Source: Viola odorata (Eukaryota > Streptophyta > Magnoliopsida > Malpighiales > Violaceae). Taken from it: a stretch of DNA of 64,000 nt. Position 1 is the first letter of the stretch; the number at the start of each line of letters is the position of its first letter. Below the pieces are notes generated by a model. The model worked only from the letters and a program-made list of their open reading frames with translations, did not search any database and had not been told where the DNA came from. Shown one piece after another: positions 47,446 to 59,358 of the stretch. The DNA lies in the NCBI GenBank assembly GCA_963691705.1, contig OY829542.1, positions 64,628,427-64,692,426 on the forward strand, in the 5' to 3' direction. The position numbers and the translations under genes are program-made.

Positions 47446-48141
47446 TTTTGGCCTGAAATGGAGGATAAGATAAAAAACGGTGTCGTCTTCGCTGCCGGAG
47501 GAGAGGTTCTTTTTTTCTACTTAATTTTACTTCTGTTTAAATTTATAAATTATCATTAACCGTTTCCGTTTCCGTTTCCGTTTCTAATTACGTCTGTGGA
47601 AGAAGTTAGTATAATCATTAGATTTTCGTTGTTACTAAGACAATTACGGGAATTAAATTAGAAGAGCCCGATGCTTAATTACACATGCAGATAGGAGGAC
47701 TGTGACAAATTAGATTAATATAATCACGTCGTTTATGATTTTTTAGTATTCTTATTGGGGTCTTTTTCTGATGAGGGAAGAAATTACGATGTATATGTGC
47801 GAAACGTTGGCATGGGTTGAGTAGTGAGTCCTTAACCACACAAATAAATAAATAAAAGAGACTCGGATTCGGTTTCAAATTCGACTTCAATTTTTAAAAG
47901 AAAGAAAAATTGAGAGTAGATGTTAATCTCGTTTGAACGTGATCGATCGCAGAATTAGTGGCTGTCTTCTTCTTGACGTGGTTGTTTTCTTTTCTTTTCA
48001 TTTTTTTTTTGTTTCCGACAGGAAACTCAATAATTGAATCATGAGAGTGACCCAATGTTTGATTTTAGATATCTAAAAGATTCTAAAATGGCGACCGCTC
48101 ACTCCTTTCGATCAAATCTGCAACAGTTTTAATGCCGCGGG
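47446..48141. other. 3' flank of the NIMIN-like gene
   Basis: Probable 3' untranslated sequence, with the ccgtttccgtttccgttt tandem repeat near 47560-47584, then spacer. No gene seen. Confidence 0.5.
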
Positions 48142-48722
48142 CAGGGGCGGAGCCAGGATTTGATGATTGGGGGGGCGAGATTAGTGATGAATTTAGAATC
48201 TGTATTCAGGGATGCGGGGGTTCGGGGGCAGCGCCCCCGAAAAATTTTTTTTTGAAGTATTTTAAAGAGAAGACAAACGAGCTAAATAAAAAATTAAAAA
48301 AATGTTTAAAAATATTTGTATCCGTCACTAAATAACAAATATTTAGATAAACTTAACAAAAAGATAAATAAGAAGACAATATAGAACAATATAGAGCTTG
48401 GACTACATCATTTTTTGTATGATTTTTTTCTATTAATTTGATGCAATTAGGTTAGGAGCTGCTTGCTTGGCAATCGTGGTTCGCAGAGGAAGGGGGAGTT
48501 GCTGGGCTGGGCTATTGATTCCAAGAGCTGGGCTGATTAATTAAAAAATTTGGGTTGCTGTGGTGGGTTAAAACCAAAGGCTGGAAACATTTATTAAAAT
48601 GTTTGCGGGGGCTGTAAAAAAATTTGGGCTGCTGTGCTGGGTTAAAACAAAGGCTGGGAACATTTATTAAAATGTTTGGGGGGGCTGCAGCCCCCTCAGG
48701 CCTAAGCGTGGCTCCGCCCCTG
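48142..48722. mobile_element. Non-autonomous hAT element (581 bp)
   Basis: Perfect 8-bp target duplications GCCGCGGG lie at 48134-48141 and 48723-48730. The terminal inverted repeats are CAGGGGCGGAGCCAGG and GTGGCTCCGCCCCTG. Internal text atccgtcactaaataacaaa followed by tatttagataaacttaac is shared with the left end of the hAT element at 30274 (near 30348), so the two belong to one family. No coding capacity. A second G-rich hairpin (gttcgggggcagcgcccccg) lies near the left end. Confidence 0.93.
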
Positions 48723-48730
48723 GCCGCGGG

Positions 48731-50425
48731 CCATAACTGGCCACCTGTTTCCTAAGAATTAATTGTCAATTTCAACCCAAAGTTTATACCCTGTCAATTT
48801 CCCCCTCCGATTGGGCATCGAATATAATTCGATTGAATAAGTGAATTATGAAGAATCAAGCTGACGGCTAGCGTTGATCAAGCCTCGGCCCGTTTGGACT
48901 AGAATCAAGCCTTGGTGGGCTAAGACTGGATTGGGCCTTGGAACTGAAGCCCAAGCCTGGCACTATATTGAGGAGCAGCATTTGCCTGTGGACGAGAGCT
49001 TGTACAACAATTGGTACAACAATTGGTATAATTCAATCCATACGTTGTTTATGTCTATCTTTCAATTTCTTGTAAAGATAATTTAAGTTTATGAGATATA
49101 ATTATTTTTATTATTTTCTGCACTTATATTTCTCTAATTTTTTATTAATATTGTTCACGTTCAAATTTAGGCCAAATCAATTTAAATTTTAACCCGAATA
49201 ATTAAAATAGTTCTAGAAGATTACAAATTACAAAATTTAAAAGATTGAGTAGACAATTAGATCGATCTCAAATTATCATTTACTTTTGGAGACTAAAGAG
49301 AATGAACAGCAAATAATAATTTTGATTGAAATTCAATTGATAAAATATGGAAATAAGCGAGAGGCACCCACGTCAGGATTGTCCAACATGTGTAATTAGG
49401 CAGAGATATAGGTAGCTTAGGAACCAAACAGGAAAAGCGAGTTGAGGGCATTTTCGTAAGTTTCACATGACATTCAAAAATATCTTGTGCTCATTGATGA
49501 CCTCACCTGTCATTGCCAGCTGTTAGCGTGACATAGTGAAACGACGACACATGAGTGGGAGACTGGAAAGCACAAAAACAGGGACGACATGATTAACGTC
49601 TCACTTTTCCACCTATTTTTTTTGGACGTTTCTATTTCTTTATTTTCGAGCCCGTTTCTTCCAACTAAGCCTTGCATTTGTACTCACAGATACCAAATAG
49701 ATGGGCCACGACCAATACAGGTCACACATTCAAAGTTTTCATTCTATCACAGTTTGAAAATTTGTCTTTATTTTCGTATGAATAAAAAATTGGACACAAG
49801 GAGTAATATGCTGCCAACGGTCACAAATTACATCAATTTTTTCGTATGAAATAATACTGTTCATTTAGAGTATGAATTTATATAGTTTTTTAAAAATATC
49901 TTATTCTATTAAAATATTAATTTTTACTTTTTTTATTTAAAATAAAATTTTAATTCGCAAACGTAAATTCACACTAAAATATCTCATAACTGAACGAGCA
50001 CAAAGATAGAAAAGAAGTACTAGTAACTGGATCCGGCTCCAGAGGGAGTATATTAAGTTAACAGAAAAGAAAGATCTTCCACGTGTCAAGAGATTGACAT
50101 GAGAGGTGGATAGAGGTGAGGTGTGAAATACACTAATGGTGGCCGTGGCCGCGGCAGAAGAAACATGGGGCGGTGTGCATGTGTTGGCTTCTCGAGACGA
50201 GGTGGTGACGGCGGTGGCGAAAGAAAATTTAAATACAATTGAATATTTGAATAATAAATGAATTAATTAACGAAAAAGTACTACAACAGGAAAAGAGGGG
50301 TCGACGACACGAGTTGCGTTGCGAGTGCGGCTGTTACGACTAAGGCGCTGATGCTATGTATAATACTTGACGTGGTGGATTTGTATCTCCTACTGCCGGA
50401 TAGAATTGACAATTTAAAAATATTG
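48731..50425. other. Intergenic; no gene recognised
   Basis: AT-rich spacer. A tandem caattggtacaa repeat lies near 49008-49030. No ORF with coding features and no RNA gene seen. Confidence 0.5.
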
Positions 50426-50657
50426 CTGCCTCCAATTTTTATTAAACAATTTTTACTATTTGAGCAGATATATTAAAAAAATCGAATGACTTACTATTAG
50501 ATTCAAAAAAAATCTGTATTTTTTTTTGAGCGTACGTTAATCCTTAACGTACGTCCGAGAAAAATTTGGGACAAAATTATCTCAAATAGTGAGTCATCCG
50601 GTTTCCTTAATATGTGTGCCCAAATAATAAGAGTCGTTTAAAATAAACCAGAGGGAG
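50426..50657. mobile_element. Decayed Stowaway-like MITE (cgtacgttaa core)
   Basis: The ends approximate CTGCCTCCAATTTTTATTAA and, inverted on the right, CTCCCTCTGGTTTATTTTAA. The centre is an inverted pair, gagcgtacgttaatccttaacgtacgtc, followed by tagtgagtcatccgg, mirrored on the left by gaatgacttactatt. It is the same family as the cleaner copy at 61472. Confidence 0.62.
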
Positions 50658-51299
50658 TAAAAAATTGAATGATAATAGGTGAATTCATAAAGAACCCGTT
50701 TATGTTTAAATATAATTACCGACTAATAACCTGACATAATTTTATTGATTTAGCGATTTATGTGTATATAGTAAGATAAAAAATCAAAATTAGTATATAA
50801 TTTCCGATAGATTAGTACGAACTACTCGCCTTTGCTTCTGAATTCCCGCTGGAAAATTTATATAAAAAAGAAAAAAAGCCACGTTCCCTACTTCTTTGTC
50901 TTGTTGGCAGTCGGCAACTCCAACGAGATACTAAAATTAATCTAATAAAAAATAAAATGAAGTTTCAATAAAACACACACCCAGAAAGTAAAGTCATAAA
51001 AATATAAGTATTAAAATGAAGAAACTTGGAATGGAAGGAGGCAATTCTTTTTAGAAGAACGCAAGAAGGTGGCCGGGTCATATCTTGTATGTTTGGATTC
51101 CATCTATGGCGGGTCCCTTCTAAGAAAAGATCGCACGTTATTCCTGTAGGTGAAACAAAATAGGAAGATGCACTACTAGCGTCACCATGCACGGTGTCTT
51201 CTAGTTCTAGTCAAATCAAATGGAATGAGATCTTTGTTTGTTATTCAAGTCTAAAGTCTAAACCCAACCGAGACCGTGTCCTATAAATTAATGATATAT

Positions 51300-51513
51300 A
51301 ACGATTGGAGGGTATTGTTTAAGCGTAAAACTTTCAATGTAGCCGAATGACTTATTATTTAAAATAATTTTACTCCTAATTTTTTTCTCGGAAGTATCCT
51401 TAACGTACACTCGAAAAAAAACACGAAATTTTTGGGGTCCTATAGTGAGTTATCCGGCCGCATTGAAATGCGCGCCGGAATAGTAAACGCCATTCTTTAA
51501 AATATGGAGGGAG
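51300..51513. mobile_element. Decayed Stowaway-like MITE, second copy
   Basis: The right end, aaatatggagggag followed by TA, and the internal words gccgaatgactt, ccttaacgtacactcg and tagtgagttatccgg, match the family at 50426 and 61472. The left terminus is eroded. Confidence 0.55.
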
Positions 51514-52689
51514 TAGGTTGTAAGTCGTAACTCGATGATAGAATTCGGCGGATTGAATAAATTAATTATTTTTTTCTGATAAAAAGACAAATGTTGAATA
51601 CGTAGCATTTCTTATTTGTTAAAAAAAGAAATCCCGGAGGATCACGGGCCAAAAATTGAACATGGATGTACGAAAACGGAATCCTTTGTTGATGGCAAAA
51701 GAAAGCGAAAAGAGAAGGAGATGGATTGCAACTTGCAAGTTGTTTGGCGGTTTGACATTCATTTCTTAACAACACCAATCGCCACCTCCCAAAGACTTTT
51801 ACTACCCAACCCTCTCTTTTATATATATCTTTACATGGTGTATAATGTAAAAAATGTAGATAAAAGAAGTCGGTAAATATTATTAATCTCATTCTATACC
51901 GACCAGTATGACTGGTACATCTTATTTCAATATAAAAAATGAAATAAAAAAATTATTGTATAATTTGAGTTTTATTTTGATTTATATTGATCGATATTTG
52001 ACCGATATAATTGAAAACCGTATTTAAGTTGGTTCAAACGTGGACTGGCAGGCAGCAAAGCAAATAGGAATATAGGATTATAGGAATAGGGGAGTAATAA
52101 CTAATAGTAAGAGCAAAATCCTTTTGACCGCAAGCATCAAGTCCACCGATCCTATTTTCCTGAGTTATCAATAAATAAAAATCTACTCTTTCTCAGCCCA
52201 CCACATCCACATGGTTGCGTTTTGCATCATTTCCTGCCGCGGTGGGCCCGCAACGGATTTCAAAGTCATCCTTCAAATTTAGTTAATTTGCCAGAAAACC
52301 AGAATCAAAACCACATCAACAAAAAAAAGGAAAAAGAGAGGAGCGTGAGTAATGGGCCCCTTTAATCCTCCGACCTACACGCTGCCCTGTCACCATCTCT
52401 ACAATTATTTTCTTCTTTAAATAAATAAATAATTAATTGATATTAAAAGTCGCGAGATCGGAGATCCTATCCCATCTTACCTCACCACTATATATACCCT
52501 TCTCAATTCTCTTTCCATCTCACCCCACACTCTTCATATTCTCTCTCTACAAGCACTCCTGCTGTTCCTTTCTCTCTCCTACCAAAACCCTTTTTTTCTG
52601 ATTATTTTATTACAAAAATTCCCACTTTGCCCAAATTAGGAGACAGTAATCCCAGGATTAGATCTCTTGTCTCCTTTTCAAAAGTTTTA
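51514..52689. other. Intergenic and promoter of the acidic protein gene
   Basis: No gene seen from 51514 to about 52300. From about 52480 the sequence is promoter and leader of the gene at 52690: a TATA box, then CT-rich leader. Confidence 0.5.
52488..52497 (+). promoter_or_regulatory. TATA box of the acidic protein gene
   Basis: ctatatatacc lies about 195 bases before the ATG, followed by the long CT-rich leader typical of plant genes. Confidence 0.5.
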
Positions 52690-53385
52690 ATGGACGAAGA
52701 CAACACCAACTCCCCCATTGACAATGTCTCCGTCTCCGCCTTCAACAGGAAGCGAGCGCGAGATGACTCGGGTTCCGACTCGCCCGAATCAAAACTCTTC
52801 CGGGTTGACTCGCTCAACTCTGTTGGCAGCTCGTCCGATCTGGATCCCGTCCGAGTCGACTCGGGTGCTGACTCGCCCGATCCTAAGTGGATCCAGGACG
52901 ATTTGCTTTACATCCTTGAAGATACGGATGGACCGGCGATACCGGACCTCGACTCCGTCATTAGAAGCTTTGAAGAGGAGATCCTCGTGCCGGCGACTGA
53001 GGTGACGTCATTTACCGGCGAGTCCCAGCCGGATCTTGGTTACCTGCTGGAGGCTTCTGACGATGAGCTGGGCTTGCCGCCAACTTGTTCCTCCGGCGAG
53101 GAAGAGAAGGTCGATGGAAGTGAGCTGCTGGTGGCGGAAACAACCGGACCCGGCGCCGCCCGTTTCGCCGAGATGTTAGGCTTTGAGGACGGGATGCCGA
53201 ACTATGACTCGTTTGAGTTCGGACTCGGTGGTGGCGACTCGGCTGTCAGCGGTTACAGCTACGGTTATAATGATGCGGGGGATTTTGTGGCCGTTGGTGG
53301 GCTGTTTGATTACTCCGACGAGAACTGTGTACCGGCCGATATTTCGGGGCTGCAATGGCAACCCGAGTCGTTGTCGGCCGTGTGA
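52690..53385 (+). CDS. Plant-specific acidic protein of unknown function (LEASDDELGLPP motif)
   Basis: Single exon, 231 residues from the ATG at 52690; an in-frame TTG at 52627 is not a likely start. It is acidic and Ser/Asp-rich throughout. NRKRARDD near residue 18 could be a nuclear signal. Two blocks look conserved in a plant family I remember but cannot name: WIQDDLLYILED with DLDSVIRSFEEEIL in the middle, and DLGYLLEASDDELGLPPT after it. The C-terminus has FEDGMPNYDSFEFGLG and aromatic-acidic repeats, which resemble a transactivation region. No catalytic or membrane feature is seen. Function is unknown; a transcription-related role is only a guess. Confidence 0.75.
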   Translation: MDEDNTNSPIDNVSVSAFNRKRARDDSGSDSPESKLFRVDSLNSVGSSSDLDPVRVDSGADSPDPKWIQDDLLYILEDTDGPAIPDLDSVIRSFEEEILVPATEVTSFTGESQPDLGYLLEASDDELGLPPTCSSGEEEKVDGSELLVAETTGPGAARFAEMLGFEDGMPNYDSFEFGLGGGDSAVSGYSYGYNDAGDFVAVGGLFDYSDENCVPADISGLQWQPESLSAV

Positions 53386-54537
53386 AAAAATTATGAAACG
53401 TTTGGATCTGCGCGTTTTGGTGGTGGATTATACGTTTCATTAGAAATATACGATGTTAATAGGATGTATGAAGAAGAAAAAAAGAGGAGTAGTTTGTAAA
53501 TTTCAGTAACAGAAAAATAGATGTTAAATGGGAATTATCACTTTGTTCTTTTATTCGTTTAATTAATTAGTTTCTTTTAAAAAAGTTTTGTTTTTCATGG
53601 AACAAGCTTTGTTGAATTAGATTACTGCACCATTTGCTTTGATTTTGATTTTGAATTTTGAAAGCTACCGAATATATAAAATTTGCAGATAATTTAACCT
53701 CAAAATCTTCTATAAAAGTTAAATTAAATTAATTTTTTTTAAGAGTTAATATCTGAATCTTGTATTAACGAACGTCTCGATTTTTCCGTTCATATACAAG
53801 TTCCGATCAAATACCGGTGTCAATCTCGAAATTATTATTTTAAAATATTTATATAAATAATTATACTAAAATTTATAAATATTCAATATAATTTAATATA
53901 TTTTTTAGTATTAAGATGAAATGTAACGGAACTTTCGACTTTTTTTCCTTGTTTGAGCCCCAGGACTGTTTGTTTGAAGCAATGTACTCGTTTCGTCATA
54001 TTTTATTGTTTTTTCTACTACAAACAAAAAATTGGATTCGACTCCGGTCATGTTTATTTTGAATATAATATATCATGTTGAATGAATCTTCCCCTTGAAT
54101 ATCAATAATTTTTATTTAACTTTATCAAATCAAATTGAAAACGATTTGCATCACTAACCACCATTTATACACTAGAATCTCACGTGATTAAGGAAATTAT
54201 TACAATTTTTAAATAGGTTTAATAACATAATTTTTTCGTGTATTTTAATATTTTGATTAATTGTTCGTTATACAATTTATTTGATTAATAACCCTCTATA
54301 CTCATCATTTTTTGTTTAATAAACACTGACACGGAAATGGCTAATTAAAGGGAGAAAGATGGAGAAAAAAAAGGAGCGAGCAAGTGTGTTTTCTAAGGAA
54401 ATAGTTTTAAGCTATAATTCATAGCCGTTCATTGATAATCAATGGCTATAATTCACTCTTATACTAAAAGGGCCCACCAGGGTTTAAAATTAACATTAGT
54501 ACTTTAAGGTTTTGTATTTGAGTACGGGTGTCAGCTT
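53386..54537. other. Intergenic; no gene recognised
   Basis: The 3' flank of the acidic-protein gene, then AT-rich spacer. Nothing further supported. Confidence 0.5.
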
Positions 54538-55017
54538 GTGGATTTCCTGTTTAGTCTGTCTTAAAATACGGATCAAAAGATCTCATATGTGTGCGAGTCA
54601 ACAGGTGAGTAAACCCGAAAAACGCAAGGAAGCTAAGCGGTGGGGTCCCTTTGCGGGTTATACCACCGACCGACCTTGATCTTTTGATAAGGGTTCAAGT
54701 GCGAACATGCCTTTCGGGATCCGAAAGATAGTGTGAACTATGTTTGAGTGGAGCGAAGCCAAAAGAAACTTTGGTGGAGGCCTACAGCGACTGACGTGTA
54801 AACCGTTCGTTTCACTTGGGTATAGGAGCGAAAGACTAATTGAACTATCCAGTAGCTGGTTCTTTCAGGATAGTTGGAGCTCGGTATGAGTTCTATCGTG
54901 TAAAGATAATGATTAGAGGCATAAGGGGCGTAATACGCTCGACCTATTCTCGAACTGTAAATAGGTAGGATGGTATAACTGTTTCATTGAGTCGCGCCAT
55001 AGAATTGAGAGCTCCGC
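54538..55017 (+). pseudogene. Decayed nuclear 25S rRNA fragment
   Basis: About 480 bases follow plant 25S rRNA in order: tgtgtgcgagtcaacagg, acgcaaggaagct, gaccgaccttgatctt, aactttggtggaggcc, gtataggagcgaaagacta, ccagtagctggtt, gatagttggagctcgg, gattagaggcataagggg, cgacctattctc and gagagctcc. Differences from the functional gene are mostly C-to-T or G-to-A. About 14 bases are missing between agctggttc and tttcaggatag, where the normal gene has two ttccctc-like words. It corresponds to the 5' third of 25S rRNA. It is an isolated insertion; no 18S, 5.8S or spacer sequence is seen. Confidence 0.93.
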
Positions 55018-55915
55018 TACCAACTATCACAAACTTATTTTTCAATACTCGTGCAATACCTAAATCTCACATCTAGGCTATTTATGTCGTATAAAGTGTA
55101 GATTAATCAAATCTAGAAAAAAAACTAAATCACCGCATTATATATAAAAAAAATACTATAATTAATCACACATTATAAATCATATCCAAACAGGGGAGCC
55201 AAATTCTAGAAAACCTCGTTTTTATCATTATTTTTTTCACAGCAAGAGCCATAGTTCCTTATTTTTGCTTCTTTCCGCTATTATGACTCTTGACAATTAT
55301 CTTCTTCACGATAAGAGCCGTAATTTTCACCAATTAAGATCGAACCACTTGAAGTAAGGAATTAATGTGTGTCGCCGGCGATAATCTCAAGTGTTGTAGT
55401 CTTGATCTTTTTAAAAAATTCTGAACTCCTCGATATTAGTTTTAAAATGCATATATTGTGGGTAAAAAACTCTCTGTGCTTTAATTTTTTTTTAAATTAA
55501 CCTCTGCGTTAATTATGTCGACTATTTATATTGATTATGGTCAATTAGTAAAAAAATTGTTTATTTTTAACTGAAATTTCGAGTTCGAGTTTTTAAAATA
55601 GAAAATATTATTCTAAAAAAATCATTTTTTTATTACTAAACATAATTCGAACAAAATTAATCACAATTGAAATTAGTCACCGGAGAAATGTTTTTCTTAG
55701 GTTGATTTGAGTATTTTTTTTTTTTGTTAGTACGGAGTTTTAATTAAAAAGGAAAAAAGACTAAAAAGAGGGCTTAAAACCCGAAAGAAGCCGGTTTGTG
55801 AAAAGAAGACCAAAAAACCCGGAACATAGAAATTACAAGATCTGCAATTTATCCACACAAAAGCAGAGTTTCAGCTCAGGAACTCTCATCCATCCACTCC
55901 CTCACTCCCTCACTC
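55018..55915. other. Intergenic; no gene recognised
   Basis: AT-rich spacer leading into the leader of the gene at 55916. A T15 tract near 55711-55725 is present. No other feature supported. Confidence 0.45.
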
Positions 55916-57046
55916 ATGTCTCTCTTCATAGCCAACGGCTATGGTGGTGGAGGTAGAATCCTCTGCAACAACCCCACAAAATCCCACACGTACACCCTAC
56001 TCCCTCACCGTTCATCCCATCTCCTCCACTTCACGCCCTCACCACCCAGAGAACCATCCCGCCATTTCACAACACTAGTGGTCTCAGCTTCCAAGAAATT
56101 CACACCTCGAACCGGCCGGTTTGACAGCAAGGACAAGAGGGGTTCTTCTGCTACTACCACTACAGACCGAAAAGATGAGCAAGAAATCGAAAGGGTGGAC
56201 TCGCTTGGTCAAGTTGTAGCACAGGGTTTTGATGATGGGTTTGTTGTTCCAAAGCTTCCTGGGGAGGAGACTGATTTCTGGGAAGGTACTCAGTGGGATG
56301 GTCTTGGGTTCTTTGTGCAGTATATGTGGGCTTTCGGCATCCTTTTCGCTGTACGTCTCCATTTCTTGGTTTTTCCTGCTGTTTTATATGTAGTTTATGT
56401 ATGTTGGACTTGGGTTTTGAGCAATTTAGCGGAATCAATTATGTTAAGTATTATTGAGCATGGATGCTGTTGTTTATTTGATGTCTAATTCGTTCAAATG
56501 CTTGTAAACTATGATCTTAGATATGATCCTGCAAATCTGATTCATTTACAGTTACCAACTAGATATATGTTTGCAAGAATTTCAGATACTGATCTTTGTG
56601 GAAAAAAATTCGTGCCGCTGCAACGTGTTGTAAATTCGTAGTCTTTTGCGGGCGAATTTAGTTTCATCTCGCATTGGTGGAAAACAGAAGGGTCTCCTGG
56701 TCCATCTATTTGCGTCTAGCGTGTGGATGGTGAATTATGCATTGTTGTTTAAGAATGCTAGGACATTCTGTTTTGCTGCTTGTGCTCTTTTGTATTTCGT
56801 TTTATCAGCCTAGAGTAGATAGAGTAAGTTGGTCATGACTCTTAACAGTTGTCTTCTATACTTCTTTCGCAGCTAATTGCTTGTGGGATTGCTGTTGCTA
56901 CGTACAACGAAGGGGCATCAGATTTCAAGGAGACACCAGCATATAAAGAATCAGTCCAAACTCAAGGTCTCTTAGAAGAACCTGATACATCTAATCCTGA
57001 TGTGTTCGAGTCCAATCCAACCGAGGTGGCACCTAGCTTGGAATAG
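55916..57046 (+). CDS. Probable plastid membrane protein, function unknown
   Basis: Two exons, 55916-56350 and 56873-57046, with a phase-0 junction (TTCGCT|GTACGT, then TTTCGCAG|CTAATT) give 202 residues. The N-terminal 60 residues are Ser/His/Pro-rich, poor in acids and end near VVSASKK, like a chloroplast transit peptide. A conserved core follows: GFVVPKLPGEETDFWEG, WDGLGFFVQYMWAFGILFALI. One hydrophobic segment (about 131-153) spans the splice site and ends in ACGIAVATYNEGA. The tail is acidic and probably stromal or lumenal. I recall similar proteins across land plants without a firm function. Single membrane span and plastid location are inferences. Confidence 0.8.
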
Positions 57047-57718
57047 ATACTCTTTGGTCATAAATCTAGGCGGGAAAAAAAATTCTAAAAGAAGTAAGGT
57101 AATGCTTCTGTTCTGTACTTAATCAAATGTATGTAACTGGTTCGTGAGGTGTTGATACAAACAGATTTGATAGTATAAATGCAGTTTGCTTGAAAGAGTT
57201 GAAACATCCCTTCGATTTGATTGCTGGTCAGCAGGCAATGGTTGAACATTCCCTTCTGAATAGGAACCATCTAGGAAATGAAATAGAAGATAGCAAAAGA
57301 AAAGAACTTTCTCTAAAACTCCAACCAAATGTTGTGTGTAAATCTACTTTTGTTGCTCCCACATGCTGTGCTTTGGCTTATAAATTAGAATATCTAATAA
57401 TAGCAGAATAGATGTGTGGCCATGATTTGGTAGTGGAGCTATTTGGTGCAGAGCATTTACAGTGAGCAACACAATTCTATGGATAAAACATGATATGAAC
57501 TGAAGTGTTAAAACTATGACAGTTGATTTTTTCCTCAAAAAAGGCGATATTATTATTCCAAACCAGTAGAAAGTTAGCATCATCCAAATACAAACCCAAA
57601 TACTTGAATCACACAAAGACTAGTTCATAAATCTTTCCTGATGGTCTGAATACTAAATTAAGAGTTCCTAAGATAGGTCAAAAGCCCATTAGCACCTACA
57701 GCTCACACCATACTGTGC
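57047..57718. other. Convergent 3' flanks
   Basis: This lies between the plus-strand plastid-protein gene and the minus-strand LTP gene. It is probably the two 3' untranslated regions. No separate gene supported. Confidence 0.5.
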
Positions 57719-58529
57719 CTAAGGAAAGAATATAGCTGCCACGGTCACCAGAAGCACATACGGACTTGTCTTCAACTTGATGCCATCATTCTGACCGAAT
57801 CCCGATCCTGGTCCCAGAATGGTTGGCCTTGGTGCCATTTGAATCATTGGAGATGCTGGAATTCAAAGTGAGAGAGTTAAAATCATGATCCACTTTTTTT
57901 GCTATGGCATGAAAGGTAATTAATGTACAATGTATATTAGGTTGTTTGAATATGTATATATACCTGCAATAGAAGAGTTAGGGTGTAACTTAGCAGTAGA
58001 ATTGGTGTTTGTCCCAAGGGAAACTTGAGAAGGTGGTGAAGTGGTTGGCACTTGAGGAGCAGGAATCCCTTCAGGAAACCCATTTCAAAGAGAGACAAAA
58101 CAGAGACATCGATACATAAGATACCGTAAAGAAAACCAACCATAAACCAGTAGTTAAATAAAGATTCAATGTTTGAGAAGGCAGACCTGAGCAAGTGGAG
58201 ATGTTAACTTGGATGTTGCACAGAACAGGCAGGGACATGGCCAATGTGCGGTTGATCGGGAACGAGCTGATTGTGGTGCTGTTGAGGAGGAGGCAGAGGC
58301 AAGCAGGCTGCTGCGTGTAGAGCTGGTTGACGTTTAAACAGCAGCTCTGGGACGGTGCTAGCGTTACGCCCTGCACGTAGGGGGCACAAGGAGCCAGTGG
58401 CAGGAGCCGCTGGGTGCAGTCAGCCATGGTTGGGATTGAGGTTGGGGATGGTGGGGTGAGTTGTTGGGAGATGGCTGTGGAGGAGAAGGAAGTGATCAGG
58501 AGCAACAGAACAAGGGCATAGTAAGCCAT
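57719..58529 (-). CDS. GPI-anchored non-specific lipid-transfer protein (LTPG)
   Basis: Three exons, 58529-58187, 58068-57964 and 57855-57719, with GT-AG borders and matching phases (1 and 1), give 194 residues. A signal peptide (1-21) leads to the eight-cysteine LTP fold: Cys38, 48, 63-64, 77 and 79 (CLC), 104 and 113. A Pro/Ser/Thr-rich linker follows (IPAPQVPTTSPPSQVSLG). The end is a GPI-attachment signal, small residues around GSGFGQNDG, then a hydrophobic tail (YVLLVTVAAIFFP). LTPGs sit on the outer plasma membrane and help export cuticular wax, suberin or sporopollenin lipids. Several N-glycosylation sites (NST, NRT, NIS) are visible. Confidence 0.93.
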
Positions 58530-58968
58530 GGTGATGGTTGGTGTGTTTGCTGTTTCTTACTTCGGTTGTGAAATTATGGTTTACATGATATATCAGATGA
58601 AAATGAATTTTGTGTGTGAAATGTTACATCCATGCTTTGTGTTGTGTTCTTCTTCATGCTTTTTCTGTTAATTTCCCCGGTACCTACCCAGTTATACAAC
58701 TAGCTACGCGACGTGTCGTTGGGTAATTGTTTCGAGTTCAAGATATTTGTTGTTCTGTTGACTCACTGAAAGGTAAACTGCTTTTTAGTTTGAGTCTAGG
58801 CTACCTGTCATGGTGTGTAGGTTTAATTCCAAGCTTGCATTCATAAAATAAATAAATCAAATAATATTTTCCTTTTATTAAATTTTGAATTAGACGCATT
58901 GAACAAAAATAGATTTCCATTAAGCCAAAATGGAGCTGAAACTAAAACAAAGTACCAAATAATAATAG
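58530..58968. other. LTP gene upstream region
   Basis: Probable promoter and leader of the minus-strand LTP gene, then spacer. A gatatatcatg TATA-like sequence is at about 58588. No gene seen. Confidence 0.4.
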
Positions 58969-59358
58969 CTAGACAATCCATCCATCAAAAACCTCAAAAA
59001 TCAAATCCTCCAGTCTCCTCCTCCTCCTCCGAAATCTCCTCCGCCACCCCCTCCGCCTCCACCTCCACCATCTAACCCCACTTGATTGACCGATGGAGGA
59101 AGGGTCGTCAGCAACTTGTTGAATTTCATCAGACTTGATGCTGTCATCTTTAGAATATGAAGAACGACCATCTTCCCCACCATCGGCTACAAAGCCGTTG
59201 TTAGATTTCTCCTCCTCCTCCCCGTCCAGGCCGGATTCATTAGAGTTGGGATTCCCTGTACCAACATCATCATAGCTGCTGCTCAAGTTTCTAATGTTAG
59301 CGCAATCAGGAACTGCTCTTGCACGGGACATCCCATGGCGAGTACTTTCGCAGACCAC
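58969..59358 (-). CDS. Doubtful ORF: Glu/Ser-rich then Arg/Trp-rich low complexity
   Basis: The frame is open for 129 codons but begins at a GTG. An acceptor-like aatcaag lies just before it, so if real it is an internal or last exon. The first ATG in frame is at MSRARAVPDC. The body is acidic (DGEEEEKSNN). The end is RWWRWRRRGWRRRFRRRRRR, whose alternative frame is a Gly run (GGGGGGGGDFGGGGGD), so GGA/GGC repeats explain it. A telomere-type motif lies upstream at 59622. No family recognised. Confidence 0.25.
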   Translation of the reverse strand: MVCESTRHGMSRARAVPDCANIRNLSSSYDDVGTGNPNSNESGLDGEEEEKSNNGFVADGGEDGRSSYSKDDSIKSDEIQQVADDPSSIGQSSGVRWWRWRRRGWRRRFRRRRRRLEDLIFEVFDGWIV

